Below, in pieces: positions 43,195 through 55,878 of a stretch of 64,000 nucleotides of DNA. The position numbers were made by a program, and so were the translations under genes. Source of the stretch: an uncultured Acidobacteriota bacterium (GTDB lineage: Bacteria > Acidobacteriota > Terriglobia > Terriglobales > Acidobacteriaceae); assembly GCA_903832295.1 (NCBI GenBank), contig CAILAZ010000093.1:1-64000 (forward strand), in the 5' to 3' direction. The notes under the pieces are model-generated. The model was given only the letters and a program-made list of their open reading frames with translations. It was not told where the DNA came from and made no database searches. Positions within the stretch are counted from its first letter, which is position 1. Every line of letters starts with the position of its first letter.

Positions 43195-44676
43195 TTGGAA
43201 GCCGCGGTAGCTGCTGCCGGGCGCCCACGCCTTCCCGGCGAGCGCGAACGCGCCTTCCTTGTCGGAGTCGAATTCCGCAGCCGTCCCCACTCGCGTGCTG
43301 AGAAAGGGACCGACTCCGCGGAGGACCTCGCCGGAAAAGCCGCGCGTATCACGCCACAAGCAGCACAGGCGAAGTCTGCCTCGCGCACGCTGCATCTGGA
43401 TGCAGAAGACCATGCAGTCCCCTTCAACGCTGAGGAGTCTCTCGCCGAACTGCGCGAACTGACCACCAGCGCAGGGGCTGAGGTTGTCGGAGAGATCCTG
43501 CAGCGCCGGGACCGCCCCGACCCAGCAACGCTCATCGGACGCGGCAAGGTGGAGGAGGTTGCCGCCGCCGCCAAGATGGCCGACGCCGGCGTCCTGATTT
43601 TCGATCACGAATTGTCTTCATCGCAGCTCCGCAACCTGGAACGCGAGTTCCACTGCCGGGTTGTGGATAGAACCCAGCTTATTCTCGATATTTTTGCCCG
43701 TCACGCCCGAACCAGTGAAGGCCAACTCCAAGTCGAACTGGCACAACTGGAGTACATGCTGCCCCGGCTGGCCGGCCGCGGCGTGGAAATGTCCCAACTC
43801 GGAGGCGGCATCGGCACCAGAGGACCGGGCGAAACCCAGCTCGAAACCGACCGCCGCAAAATTCATCGTCGAATTAAGCATGTAAAAGAGCAGATCGAGG
43901 ACGTGCGCCGCATCCGTTCACAGCAGCGCCAGCGGCGGGAGAGCATCCCAGTGCCCGTCGTTGCCCTGGTAGGCTACACCAACGCCGGAAAGTCCACGCT
44001 GTTCAATGCGCTTACCCGTGCGGGAGTACTTGAAAGCTCGCGCATGTTCGCTACCCTCGATCCCACGCTGCGCTCCGTGACCCTGCCGTCACGCCGCGAA
44101 ATTCTGCTCTCCGACACGGTAGGCTTTATCCGAAACCTGCCCACCACTCTGGTCTCGGCCTTCCGCGCCACTCTGGAAGAAGTGCAGAGGGCTGCGATTC
44201 TCCTCCAGGTAACCGACGCTACCAGTGCCACGGCCGCTGAGCAGATGGCGCAAGTCGAATCAGTCCTCCGCGAACTGGAGGCCTTTGATAAGCCGCAAAT
44301 CCACGTTCTGAACAAGATTGACCTTTTCAACGAGCCGACGCGGCTCACGCTAAAGGACACCAACGAGAGCGTGCACATTTCCGCTGCCAGTGGTCTCCGG
44401 CTTGAGAATTTACTGTCCGCGATTGACGCACATCTCTCGCACGACCCTATTGTCCGCGCCCGTCTCCGCGTGCCGCAGTCTGAGGGTAAAGCGCTGGCTC
44501 AGATCCAAGCCAGAAGCGTAGTCATTTCCCGCGAGTACGGGGAGAACGAAGCTGTGGAATTCGAAGTGGATGCACCCGAATCCCTGCTCCGTCAGCTCAA
44601 AGAGTTTGTAATCGCGGCCCCTCCCCGCCGTAAGCTCGCACGGACCAAGAAGAGCCCCAACGCTGACTCATTGTGA
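43195..44676 (+). CDS. hflX: ribosome-associated GTPase HflX
   Basis: A 493-residue GTPase that rescues or splits stalled ribosomes. The N-terminal HflX domain carries [11 protein letters not shown] and [17 protein letters not shown], then the linker [17 protein letters not shown], then the G domain: G1 [10 protein letters not shown]3 DTVGFI, G4 NKID. The only standard start is TTG 43195, which has no Shine-Dalgarno; an AGGGGTGAG lies 30 nt further up, just before an in-frame ATC. Translation may be coupled to hfq. The frame upstream of TTG is open back to the hfq stop and the true start is uncertain. Confidence 0.93.
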   Translation: MEAAVAAAGRPRLPGERERAFLVGVEFRSRPHSRAEKGTDSAEDLAGKAARITPQAAQAKSASRTLHLDAEDHAVPFNAEESLAELRELTTSAGAEVVGEILQRRDRPDPATLIGRGKVEEVAAAAKMADAGVLIFDHELSSSQLRNLEREFHCRVVDRTQLILDIFARHARTSEGQLQVELAQLEYMLPRLAGRGVEMSQLGGGIGTRGPGETQLETDRRKIHRRIKHVKEQIEDVRRIRSQQRQRRESIPVPVVALVGYTNAGKSTLFNALTRAGVLESSRMFATLDPTLRSVTLPSRREILLSDTVGFIRNLPTTLVSAFRATLEEVQRAAILLQVTDATSATAAEQMAQVESVLRELEAFDKPQIHVLNKIDLFNEPTRLTLKDTNESVHISAASGLRLENLLSAIDAHLSHDPIVRARLRVPQSEGKALAQIQARSVVISREYGENEAVEFEVDAPESLLRQLKEFVIAAPPRRKLARTKKSPNADSL

Positions 44677-45037
44677 GTCCTTGCCAAGCCTAGGACGGGG
44701 ATGTGAAATTCAGTTTCGATCCAGAGCAGATTCTTCTTGCAATTGAACGCATAAGAAAATTAAATGGGCCTGTGGGTGAGGAGCGGTGACACTTCCTCAG
44801 CCACAGGCCCACTCGATCCGGATTGGATCGGAGGCGATGGCAGCTATAGTAGCGCTATCCTTCCGGTAGTCAAGAAAGATCGAGAGTAGATTCCGTTTTT
44901 CTCCCGTTTTTGTAACCAAAACGGGCCAAATTTTGAGATCATTCAGGCAAACATTGACAGTTCCGCTTTAGGAGTGGTAGCTTCGGGAGTTCCTTTAAAT
45001 CCCTACACTTCTCGGTCGTCGAACTCACGATATTGAA
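44677..45037 (+). other. 361-bp region upstream of the ATP synthase operon
   Basis: No gene is seen. A large hairpin (44765-44782 with 44794-44811, 18 bp with one mismatch) stands near 44790, with no T-run on the + strand; on the minus strand it runs into TTTAATTTTCTT. A TTGACA box at 44954-44959 with a weak TAGCTT 18 bases on could be the operon promoter, giving a leader of about 45 nt. A smaller CGATCC/GGATCG stem follows the large hairpin. Confidence 0.45.
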
Positions 45038-45508
45038 ATGGAACAGACCCTCAGGCAACTAGGTGAATTACTGCTCGGCGCCATCCCCACCGTGGTGCTT
45101 CTTCTGGCCCTTTATGGCTTGTACTACGTAATTTTGCACAAGCCGTTGGAGGCCGTATTGGCCGAGCGCCGCAAGCGGACCCAGGGAGCGGTCGAACAGG
45201 CGCGCGCTGACATCGCCGCCGCCTCGGCCAGAGCCTCTGAGTATGAGACGCGTCTCCGCGATGCACGACTAGCCGTCTTCAAATCGCTCGACAATCGCCG
45301 CAAACAGGCAATCGATGCTCGCGCCGCCGCCGTAGCGCAGGCCCGGGAGCACGCCCAGCAGCAGATTGCGCAGGCGAAGGCCCAGGTTGAGCAGGAAGCC
45401 GCCGTCGCTCGCGTCACTTTGGAGACGGACAGCGACCGCATCGCCACCCAGATCATTCAGGCCATTCTCAACGCCGGCACCTCTCCGGCATCCGTGGGTG
45501 GACGATAA
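45038..45508 (+). CDS. ATP synthase F0 subunit b (b' type)
   Basis: A 156-residue peripheral-stalk protein. Residues 12-34 are the membrane anchor (AIPTVVLLLALYGLYYVI); the rest is a long Ala/Gln/Arg-rich helix (ARADIAAASARASEYETRL) that dimerises with the second b subunit. ATG 45038 is preceded by no clear Shine-Dalgarno. Its stop overlaps the next start (TAATG). Two different b-like genes in a row, as in photosynthetic and some other bacteria, suggest a b/b' heterodimer. Confidence 0.88.
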   Translation: MEQTLRQLGELLLGAIPTVVLLLALYGLYYVILHKPLEAVLAERRKRTQGAVEQARADIAAASARASEYETRLRDARLAVFKSLDNRRKQAIDARAAAVAQAREHAQQQIAQAKAQVEQEAAVARVTLETDSDRIATQIIQAILNAGTSPASVGGR

Positions 45509-46254
45509 TGGCGAAGCCTATCCGTATTTGTCTCATTACTGTATGTCTTCTGCTGGGAACAGGGTTGCTCTTCGCCCAGTCCAGTCCCCAGGTATCCCCT
45601 CCCGCAAGCGTTTCCAGCGCACAACCCGCCGATCTCAAAAGCGCTCCCGAAGAGAGCACAGGGAAGTCCGCGGTGAATGCAAGGGAAGAGCGTGCGCCCG
45701 CGGAAGAGGAAGAGGAGAACATTCAATTCAAGTACTCGCCCATGGTGAGAAAAGTGGCAGGCGCCACGGGACTTTCAAAAGAGGCGATTTACTGGATCTT
45801 CCTCATTATTAACTTCCTCATCCTCGCGGTCGCTCTGGGCTGGGTGGTAAAGAAAGTCATGCCCCACGGCTTCGCTCCGCGCACGGCCGAAATCCAGAAG
45901 GGGATCGAAGACGCCCGCAAGGCCAGCGCAGATGCCAGTGCCCGTCTCGCCGAAATTGAAAACCGCCTGACCAAGTTGGATGCCGAGATTGCCGAGATTC
46001 GCACCGCTGCAGAAGCTGATTTCAGCGTAGAGGAGCAGCGCATCAAGGCTGCCGCCGAGCAGGACGCGAAGAACGTCATCGTCTCCGCCGAGCAGGAAAT
46101 CGCAGCTGCCGCCCGCACCGCACAGCGCGACCTCAAGGCCTTTGTCGCCGAACTTGCCGTCGATTTGGCAGAAAAGAAGATCAGGGTGGACGACGCTACC
46201 GATCAGGCACTGGTTCGCAGCTTTGCGTCCCAACTCGGAAAGGATGGTCAATAA
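45508..46254 (+). CDS. atpF: ATP synthase F0 subunit b with N-terminal extension
   Basis: A 248-residue peripheral-stalk subunit. Unlike common b proteins it begins with a signal-peptide-like segment (residues 1-24, LITVCLLLGTGLLFA), then about 70 polar residues with an acidic run (EEEEE), then the usual membrane helix at about 90-115 (AIYWIFLIINFLILAVALGWV) and the stalk helix. The extension would lie in the periplasm, unless the first segment stays as a second helix. ATG 45508 and the next start at 46254 both overlap the preceding stop (TAATG), so the genes are coupled. Confidence 0.9.
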   Translation: MAKPIRICLITVCLLLGTGLLFAQSSPQVSPPASVSSAQPADLKSAPEESTGKSAVNAREERAPAEEEEENIQFKYSPMVRKVAGATGLSKEAIYWIFLIINFLILAVALGWVVKKVMPHGFAPRTAEIQKGIEDARKASADASARLAEIENRLTKLDAEIAEIRTAAEADFSVEEQRIKAAAEQDAKNVIVSAEQEIAAAARTAQRDLKAFVAELAVDLAEKKIRVDDATDQALVRSFASQLGKDGQ

Positions 46255-46796
46255 TGGCAGCTGTTTCCAGCCGTTACGCCCGCGCCTTCGCCGACGTCAT
46301 CTCCGGAGTCAATCTGGACTCCAACAAGGTCGTCTTGCAGCTCCACTCGCTGGTTGTTGCCTTTCAGGAGAGCCGCGAACTCCGCGAAGTTTGGGAGTCA
46401 CCAGCCATCACGGTAGATCAGAAGCATCGTGTACTGGATGCCCTGGCCGCCAGGGTTGGTGTAACAGACCGCCCGGTGCGCAACTTTATTGCCGTGCTCA
46501 TCGACCAGGATCGCATTGGGTTGCTGCCTGAGATTGCTGACCAGTTGGATCTGGAGCTTAACGCTCGCGCCGGGCGCATCGATGCGCAGATTGTCAGCGC
46601 GCGCGAACTCGCTCCCGAGCAACGAAATACCCTGGTCGCCGAACTCTCCCGTCTCACAGGCAAGGTTGTTCTTCCGCACTATGCAACGGACGAGAAGTTG
46701 CTCGGCGGAGTAAAGGTACGGGTTGGCAGCACGATCTACGACGGTTCCGTCAGTGGACAGTTGCAGCGCATCCGTCAGCAATTAAGCGAGAACTAG
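46254..46796 (+). CDS. atpH: ATP synthase F1 subunit delta
   Basis: A 180-residue subunit that joins F1 to the peripheral stalk. Marks are SSRYARAFADVI at the N-terminus and the C-terminal YATDEKLLGGVKVRVGSTIYDGSVSGQLQ (split over 140-170), with the conserved GG and DGS. ATG 46254 overlaps the atpF stop by one base. A 101-bp gap follows before atpA. Confidence 0.93.
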   Translation: MAAVSSRYARAFADVISGVNLDSNKVVLQLHSLVVAFQESRELREVWESPAITVDQKHRVLDALAARVGVTDRPVRNFIAVLIDQDRIGLLPEIADQLDLELNARAGRIDAQIVSARELAPEQRNTLVAELSRLTGKVVLPHYATDEKLLGGVKVRVGSTIYDGSVSGQLQRIRQQLSEN

Positions 46797-46888
46797 ATTT
46801 TCACGCAGATGCGCCGGAGACTTTTTCGGCAGGCAATTGATTTCGATTTATTCCATACTCTGCCGGTAAGACGGCACACGGTAGCTGA

Positions 46889-48442
<1,554 letters not shown>

Positions 48443-48465
48443 GGCGACAGCCAGAGTGAACGAAT

Positions 48466-49500
<1,035 letters not shown>

Positions 49501-49594
49501 CCCCATCTCCCGCGCGAGCGGGGATGCACGAATTCAGAACCACGGGTTTCTGCTTGTGGGGTTCGCCCCGGGAACCTTGAAACTTTGAAACTAG

Positions 49595-51049
<1,455 letters not shown>

Positions 51050-51106
51050 GCAACTCGGGCACTCCGTGTGGCGACTTATGCCGCGCGGAGTCCCAGGACA
51101 TTCACC

Positions 51107-51511
51107 ATGGCAGATACGATCGAACTCGAAATCGTCACCCCGGAGCGCCTCGTCGTGAAAGACAAGGCGGAAGAGATTCAGATTCCGGGCCGCAACGGCT
51201 ACCTCGGAATCCTCCCCGGCCACGCACCGCTTATCACCGAGCTCGCCGTCGGAGAAATCACCTACGTCAACGCCGGCGTCTCCACCAGCCTTTCCGTTGC
51301 CTGGGGCTTCGCCGAGGTTCTCGCCGACAAGGTCACCATCATCGCGGAAGCCGCAGAGCGAGCCGAAGATATCGATGTCCCCCGCGCTGAAGCCGCCCGC
51401 GAACGTGCACAGGAGCAGCTCAAGAAGGCCGAAGATGCCGCCCAGTTCGACGAGGCCTATCTCGCGATCGCGCGCGCCGATGCCCGCTTGGCCGTCGCCA
51501 AGAAGCAGTAG
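51107..51511 (+). CDS. atpC: ATP synthase F1 subunit epsilon
   Basis: A 134-residue shaft-foot subunit that can inhibit ATP hydrolysis. The N-terminal beta domain ([28 protein letters not shown]) and C-terminal helical part ([15 protein letters not shown]) are both present. ATG 51107 is chosen over an upstream frame start at 51068 because it begins the conserved [10 protein letters not shown] and follows AGGAC. A strong terminator ends the operon at 51537-51565. Genes for subunits a and c are not in the operon. Confidence 0.95.
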   Translation: MADTIELEIVTPERLVVKDKAEEIQIPGRNGYLGILPGHAPLITELAVGEITYVNAGVSTSLSVAWGFAEVLADKVTIIAEAAERAEDIDVPRAEAARERAQEQLKKAEDAAQFDEAYLAIARADARLAVAKKQ

Positions 51512-51536
51512 CTGCCCTACCGCACACCGCTATCCA

Positions 51537-51565
51537 GGCCCCGGGCAGTTCGGGGCCTTTTCTTT
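51537..51565 (+). terminator. rho-independent terminator of the atp operon
   Basis: GGCCCCG (51537-51543) pairs with CGGGGCC (51551-51557) over a 7-base loop, followed by TTTTCTTT. Confidence 0.92.
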
Positions 51566-51677
51566 GGCAGCAATGGTGCTTTTGCCGCACCGCTGCCGCC
51601 GCGAATCCCGCCTCTGGTACACTCAACGGTTCCCCGCGCCATCATTCCGGCGCACCGGCACAAGGAGGCATCACCAT

Positions 51678-52529
51678 ATGACCATTCAAACCATAGGCGT
51701 CGTCGGCGCCGGAACCATGGGCAACGGAATCGCTCACGTCTGCGCCAAGGCCGGATTCAACATCATCCTCGTTGAAGTCGAGCAACGCTTCCTCGACCGG
51801 GGCATAGCCGCCATCACTAAAAACTTGGCCCGTGAAGTGGAAAAAGCCAAGCTCACCGCCGAGCATCGTGACGCCGCGCTCGCGCGCATCCATGGCACGC
51901 TCTCGCGGGATCCTCTAGCCTCCTGCCAGCTTGTCATCGAAGCTGCTAGTGAACGTTTCGAAATCAAGCAGCAGCTCTTTCAGCAACTCGACCAGCTCTG
52001 TCCCCCGGAAACCATCCTCGCCTCCAATACCTCTTCCATCTCCATCACCAAGCTCGCCGGACAAACCAGGCGCCCTGACCGCGTCATCGGCATGCACTTC
52101 TTCAACCCTGTTCCCATCATGAAGCTTGTCGAAGTAATTCGCGGCCTTGCCACCAGTGATGACACCTACGCTGCTGTAAAGGAAGCAGCCGAGCGGCTCG
52201 GCAAAACTCCGGTTGAGGTCAACGACGCTCCCGGCTTCGTCAGCAATCGTGTTCTCATGCCTCTCATCAACGAAGCCATTTACAGCGTGATGGAGGGCGT
52301 TGCCACCCCGGAAGCGGTCGATGAAGTATTCAAACTCGGCATGGCGCATCCCATGGGGCCACTCACCCTGGCCGATTTCATCGGTCTCGATGTCTGTCTT
52401 GACATCATGCGCGTCCTGCAGGAGGGCCTCGGCGATCCCAAGTACCGCCCCTGCCCCCTGCTCATCAAGATGGTCGATGCCGGGTGGCTCGGGCGCAAGT
52501 CCGGACGCGGCTTCTACAAGTACGAATAG
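51678..52529 (+). CDS. 3-hydroxyacyl-CoA (3-hydroxybutyryl-CoA) dehydrogenase
   Basis: A 283-residue NAD-dependent enzyme that interconverts 3-hydroxyacyl-CoA and 3-ketoacyl-CoA. The NAD-binding loop is [12 protein letters not shown] near residue 9; the catalytic His is in GMHFFNP and the catalytic Glu follows in [25 protein letters not shown] is the family signature. The length matches the Hbd/PaaH single-domain form rather than the fused FadB. ATG 51678 is 9 nt after AAGGAGG. It is monocistronic, and it fits the ETF genes at 34-38 kb in fatty-acid or butanoate metabolism. Confidence 0.93.
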   Translation: MTIQTIGVVGAGTMGNGIAHVCAKAGFNIILVEVEQRFLDRGIAAITKNLAREVEKAKLTAEHRDAALARIHGTLSRDPLASCQLVIEAASERFEIKQQLFQQLDQLCPPETILASNTSSISITKLAGQTRRPDRVIGMHFFNPVPIMKLVEVIRGLATSDDTYAAVKEAAERLGKTPVEVNDAPGFVSNRVLMPLINEAIYSVMEGVATPEAVDEVFKLGMAHPMGPLTLADFIGLDVCLDIMRVLQEGLGDPKYRPCPLLIKMVDAGWLGRKSGRGFYKYE

Positions 52530-52545
52530 GCGCTCTTAGCGCAGC

Positions 52546-52572
52546 AAAAAGCGCGGGCTGCGTGCCCGCGCT
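52546..52572 (-). terminator. bidirectional terminator between hydroxyacyl-CoA dehydrogenase and DinB genes
   Basis: AGCGCGGGC (52550-52558) pairs with GCCCGCGCT (52564-52572) and runs into a T-run on the minus strand. It serves the DinB gene and may stop the + gene. Confidence 0.8.
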
Positions 52573-52591
52573 TCGTCATACTGCTCTCTCT

Positions 52592-53065
52592 CTACTTCGT
52601 GGTCTTGTCGTCTGCCGAAGGCCCATAGACACCCGGAACCTTCAGGCCCGCCTGGTGCATCAGCACCATCATCTCTCCCCTGTGGTGCGCCTGATGAGCC
52701 ACAAGCAACCCCAGGATCGCGCCCCGGCGGAAGCTCTGCCCGAACGCTGGCACCTCTTCGCCCAGTTGCTCGTTGCTCCACTTCTCTTGCACTGCATCGG
52801 CCACCAGTTTCGTATTGTGCTCATAGGCGGAGACAATCTCTGCCACCGTTGCCAGCGTCCCGCCCGCTGGTGGAGCGACCAACCCGGCGTGCGCCGGAAT
52901 TCCGAGGATGCTGTTCGTCAGGTGTGCTGCCACCCAGCCCAGTGTGTAGCCTCCAGGCTTCACGCTCTGCGCAAGAGAGTCATCGCTCAGCGCACCAAAG
53001 ACGCGCAACGTTGATTTGCGCTCTCTCGTCCACGTCTCAAGAAAATCTTCTACGGTTCTATACAT
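52592..53065 (-). CDS. DinB-family metalloenzyme-like protein
   Basis: A 157-residue four-helix protein of the DinB superfamily. Metal-ligand positions are His48 (WVAAHLTNSILG), a His in the QAHHRGEMM segment near 128-129, and nearby acidic residues. Members include thiol-dependent transferases such as bacillithiol S-transferases; the substrate is unknown. ATG 53065 is preceded by a TATCGT box 7 nt upstream and a TTGCTG box 17 bases before that, with no Shine-Dalgarno. The longer frame upstream is not conserved. Confidence 0.83.
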   Translation of the reverse strand: MYRTVEDFLETWTRERKSTLRVFGALSDDSLAQSVKPGGYTLGWVAAHLTNSILGIPAHAGLVAPPAGGTLATVAEIVSAYEHNTKLVADAVQEKWSNEQLGEEVPAFGQSFRRGAILGLLVAHQAHHRGEMMVLMHQAGLKVPGVYGPSADDKTTK

Positions 53066-53072
53066 GACAGAA

Positions 53073-53101
53073 ACGATAATCCCCGCTCGCGTTTTCAGCA
53101 A
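53073..53101 (-). promoter_or_regulatory. promoter with leaderless start for the DinB gene
   Basis: TTGCTG (53101-53096) and TATCGT (53078-53073) are 17 bases apart on the minus strand. The -10 box ends 7 nt before ATG 53065, so transcription would begin at or next to the start codon. Confidence 0.5.
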
Positions 53102-53158
53102 GTCAGTTGTTCCGCGCCGCCTGACTGGATAGAATCGCTGCGCAGGACTTTGCCAGCC

Positions 53159-53539
53159 ATGACTATCTCCAGGCCCGAACGCTTTCCGCTCGCCTTCGCC
53201 CTCTTCGCCCTGCTTCTGGGCGCCGGATGCGGCGTCCTTCACGTGCTCGTTGAGACCATGGAGGACCCAGATCCCTTGCTCTCTGCTTTAGCCGTCACCG
53301 TGGTCACAATGCTTCTCGGCCTGCTTCGTCCGGCGCGCCCCTGGCGGTGGGTTCTCTTCGTCGGACTTCCGGTGCCGCTCGCCATCCTTATTGCCAGTTT
53401 CGTCATTCCCACTGCACACTTCACTCGCGCCAGCATTGCAGGTTCCTTTCTCGTCTCCCTGCCCGGTTGCGCCGGCGCATTCGGTGGGTCCATCCTCCGC
53501 CGCAAGCTTTCTGAGATATTTTTCGAAGAGAACTCCTGA
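53159..53539 (+). CDS. small integral membrane protein
   Basis: A 126-residue protein with four hydrophobic segments (FPLAFALFALLLGAGCGVL, LLSALAVTVVTMLLGLL, WVLFVGLPVPLAILIASFVI, AGSFLVSLPGCAGAFGGSIL). No family is recognised. ATG 53159 is preferred over TTG 53150, which would start too close to the AGGA site. It is convergent with the lipoprotein gene and divergent from the DinB gene. Confidence 0.6.
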   Translation: MTISRPERFPLAFALFALLLGAGCGVLHVLVETMEDPDPLLSALAVTVVTMLLGLLRPARPWRWVLFVGLPVPLAILIASFVIPTAHFTRASIAGSFLVSLPGCAGAFGGSILRRKLSEIFFEENS

Positions 53540-53553
53540 CCCCTGTCACGCCA

Positions 53554-53581
53554 GAAAAATGCCCTCGCCGTAGCGAGGGCA
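53554..53581 (-). terminator. rho-independent terminator of the phospholipase-like gene
   Basis: TGCCCTCGC (53560-53568) pairs with GCGAGGGCA (53573-53581) over 4 bases and runs into TTTTTC on the minus strand. Confidence 0.85.
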
Positions 53582-53598
53582 CTCGCGAACGTCAGATA

Positions 53599-55032
53599 CT
53601 ATGGAACCCTGTCGTAGTAGCAAGCTGCCGACGTCGTCTGTGCTGGCGGCGTTCCCGGATTCAGATTCGGGCCGCTCCAATCGAAGAACTCCGTCATATC
53701 CATCTGCGCGGCATCGCGCTTGGTGAGCGAAGGAAGACTGAAACGCGCCTCGATGAACTTCAGCATCGCTGTAAAATCTGCCGGAGTGTTCGACACGTAA
53801 TGCTTCTTCGTAAACGGCGAAATCACGGCCATCGGAACCCGAAGCCCGCTGATCGTAAAGTCTCCCGTCGGATCCCCTGGAGGCAAGTCTATTGGGGCAA
53901 TTCCATCCGGGCTCACGGTCTGCATCGGGGGTACATGGTCATAGAATCCGCCGAACTCGTCGTAGGTCCAGAAGAACACCGAGTCCTTCCAGTTCGGCCC
54001 GTTCATCAACGCAGTCACAAAGCTCTCCACGTAGGCCGAGCCCTGCTGGATGTTCACGTTCGGGTGCTCGTCCAACTCGTCCTGGTTCAGCGCCTCATTG
54101 GTCTCGTAGCCGGACTCGATCAGCGACACCTGGGGCAGTGTTCCCGCCGCCGCGTCGGCCGCAAACGTCTTGGCATCCACAAAATGGTCCAGATGCTTCG
54201 GCGTGAACAGGTAAAACGCATCCATGTAGCTTCCCTTAGAGGGAGCGGATGCATTGTAGTTCGTCACGTAAACCTTCCACGTTACCCCGGCGTCCTGCAG
54301 CAACTCAAAGATCGTCTTCGCCGTCACGTTCCAGATGTTTGTCGTGTTGTTATTCGGATATGCATGCCCCTGTGAAGTCGCTGCCAGCAGGTACATGCGG
54401 TTGATCTGGGTGCGTGCCGGGGCCGCGCTGAACCACCGGTTACTGGTTGCAAACTGCGTGGCCGCCCAGTAATAGAATGGCAGTTCGTTCTCCGTGTAGT
54501 ACCCCATCGCCCTCAAGCCCGCAGGATCCTCGCAGGTTACTCCGCGATTCGCGGCGTCGTGAACACAGAAGCCACCCTGCATCGCCGCTGCCCCGTCCAT
54601 CGGCGGAGTGCCTGTCACCTGTGTAGGATGTGCGAGGTTGATGGTATTGTGCGTTTCCTGCCAGTTGCTGGTCAGGTCTGTCGTGCAAACGCTTGTCATG
54701 TGCACCGGAGAGACATTCGGCGAGCCGTCCCAGGTCTTCAGCGAAACGCCCGACGGAGTTCCGTCAATATCGGCTGCCGCCCCCGCACCCTGCGCTGCCC
54801 GGTATGCCCCTAAATGTCCAAAATAATGATCGAAGCTGCGGTTCTCCTGCATCATGATCACGATGTGATTCACCGATTGCAGGCTTCCTGTGCTTCCGCC
54901 TCCCCCGCCAGTACCTCCTCCGTTTCCTCCCCCCGCTCCACCGTTCGACGCGGGCGATGTCCCTGTTCCTGATCCACAACCTGCCAACCCCAAGAGCCCA
55001 ACTGCCAAAACCAAACCCAAGAACTGCCTCAC
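53599..55032 (-). CDS. phospholipase C/acid phosphatase-family lipoprotein
   Basis: A 477-residue exported protein. The lipobox is GLAGC near residue 19, then a Gly/Ser linker (20-50, GGAGGGNGGGTGGGGGS), then a phosphoesterase domain with the family start NHIVIMMQENRSFDHYFG and metal residues in the FFWTYDEFGGFYDHVPP segment. Bacterial enzymes cleave phosphatidylcholine, sphingomyelin or phosphate esters; substrate choice is not clear. GTG 55032 follows AGGAG. The gene is monocistronic. Many Thr and Asn residues and a Cys-rich region fit a secreted soil enzyme for phosphate supply. Confidence 0.85.
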   Translation of the reverse strand: MRQFLGLVLAVGLLGLAGCGSGTGTSPASNGGAGGGNGGGTGGGGGSTGSLQSVNHIVIMMQENRSFDHYFGHLGAYRAAQGAGAAADIDGTPSGVSLKTWDGSPNVSPVHMTSVCTTDLTSNWQETHNTINLAHPTQVTGTPPMDGAAAMQGGFCVHDAANRGVTCEDPAGLRAMGYYTENELPFYYWAATQFATSNRWFSAAPARTQINRMYLLAATSQGHAYPNNNTTNIWNVTAKTIFELLQDAGVTWKVYVTNYNASAPSKGSYMDAFYLFTPKHLDHFVDAKTFAADAAAGTLPQVSLIESGYETNEALNQDELDEHPNVNIQQGSAYVESFVTALMNGPNWKDSVFFWTYDEFGGFYDHVPPMQTVSPDGIAPIDLPPGDPTGDFTISGLRVPMAVISPFTKKHYVSNTPADFTAMLKFIEARFSLPSLTKRDAAQMDMTEFFDWSGPNLNPGTPPAQTTSAACYYDRVP

Positions 55033-55234
55033 AGACCCACTCCTGAACTGCCCCGTTAGGATGTGGCTCCTCTCCCCTGTGTTGCCCTTTTCTCATTCAC
55101 CGCCCTGGGCGTCGCACGTGAAATCCTCTGTAGCCCTGCTTGAACCTTCAGCTACAACGGATTTCCGATGCTTCTCATCTCATAGTCCGACCCCCGGGAA
55201 ATCCGAACGTTTGCTGCACGACTGGAGAGATGCA

Positions 55235-55450
55235 ATGCCCAAGCTCGATCACTGGATCTTCCTGGCTTTGCTCATCGCATGGATCGCTCTTACTGCATCG
55301 GGTAGGTTCTTGGGCGGAGCCGTGAATCTGTTACCGCTGGCAGCACTTCTGCTTCTCGTTCGCCGTCTCGAACGTGTCCGTTCCCGTCCGGGCAATCAAA
55401 CCGGTGTACAAGAACGCCCGCTTGCTAAAAAGCAAACGGCCGCCCGTTGA
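55235..55450 (+). CDS. small two-helix membrane protein
   Basis: A 71-residue protein with two membrane helices (WIFLALLIAWIALTAS and LLPLAALLLLVRRL) and a basic tail. It resembles the lmo0937-type small proteins in layout but not closely in sequence. ATG 55235 follows GGAGAG. An open frame extends upstream through the phospholipase gene's antisense strand and is not meaningful. It is convergent with the DksA-like gene. Confidence 0.55.
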   Translation: MPKLDHWIFLALLIAWIALTASGRFLGGAVNLLPLAALLLLVRRLERVRSRPGNQTGVQERPLAKKQTAAR

Positions 55451-55457
55451 GGCGGCC
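55425..55457 (-). terminator. terminator of the DksA/TraR-like gene
   Basis: On the minus strand GGCCGCC (55457-55451) pairs with GGCGGCC (55444-55438) and is followed by GTTTGCTTTTT. It overlaps the stop codon of the convergent small gene. Confidence 0.75.
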
Positions 55458-55488
55458 AGTTCGTTCAGCAATTGCCGGCGTGGATACT

Positions 55489-55866
55489 CTAGTTCTCTTG
55501 AGCCTGCTGCTCTAGTTCTCCTCGCTCAATCTTCTCCTGGCAGGAAATGCAGTGCCGAGCCCAGGGAATCGCCTCCAGGCGCCGTTCATTGATCTCATTG
55601 CCGCATTGTTCGCACTCCCCGTAAGTACCCTCCGCAATGCTGGAAAGGGCGTGCTCCACCATTTGAAGAAACTGCCGGTCGTTGTTGCTGCGCGCAAATA
55701 AAAACTCCTTCTGGTACGAGCTCGATGCGCGATCGGCAATGTCCTGGGCTGAGTCGGTCGCCTGTGCCGCGCGTCCGTCTTCCTCGGTTCTGGCAACGCT
55801 ATCCCGCAGACGATGCCTTCTGGTTTCCAGCAGAGTTCTGTAGTGTTCGAGTTTTTGTTTATCCAT
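55489..55866 (-). CDS. DksA/TraR-family zinc-finger protein
   Basis: A 125-residue cytoplasmic protein. The N-terminal coiled coil (residues 3-75) is followed by a C4 zinc finger: CEQCGNEI and HCISCQEKI. The coiled-coil tip, where DksA carries its Asp pair for RNA polymerase control, reads TEEDGRAAQATD here, with acidic residues in place. It probably binds the RNA polymerase secondary channel and tunes transcription. ATG 55866 is the conserved start region. A good promoter (55923-55951) and a terminator are present, so it is a monocistronic unit. Confidence 0.87.
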   Translation of the reverse strand: MDKQKLEHYRTLLETRRHRLRDSVARTEEDGRAAQATDSAQDIADRASSSYQKEFLFARSNNDRQFLQMVEHALSSIAEGTYGECEQCGNEINERRLEAIPWARHCISCQEKIERGELEQQAQEN

Positions 55867-55878
55867 AAGTCCAGCCAA

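Noticed and set aside
44765-44811. tRNA or CRISPR repeat at the large hairpin
   Set aside because: It is a single simple stem with no cloverleaf, no CCA-type end and no second copy.
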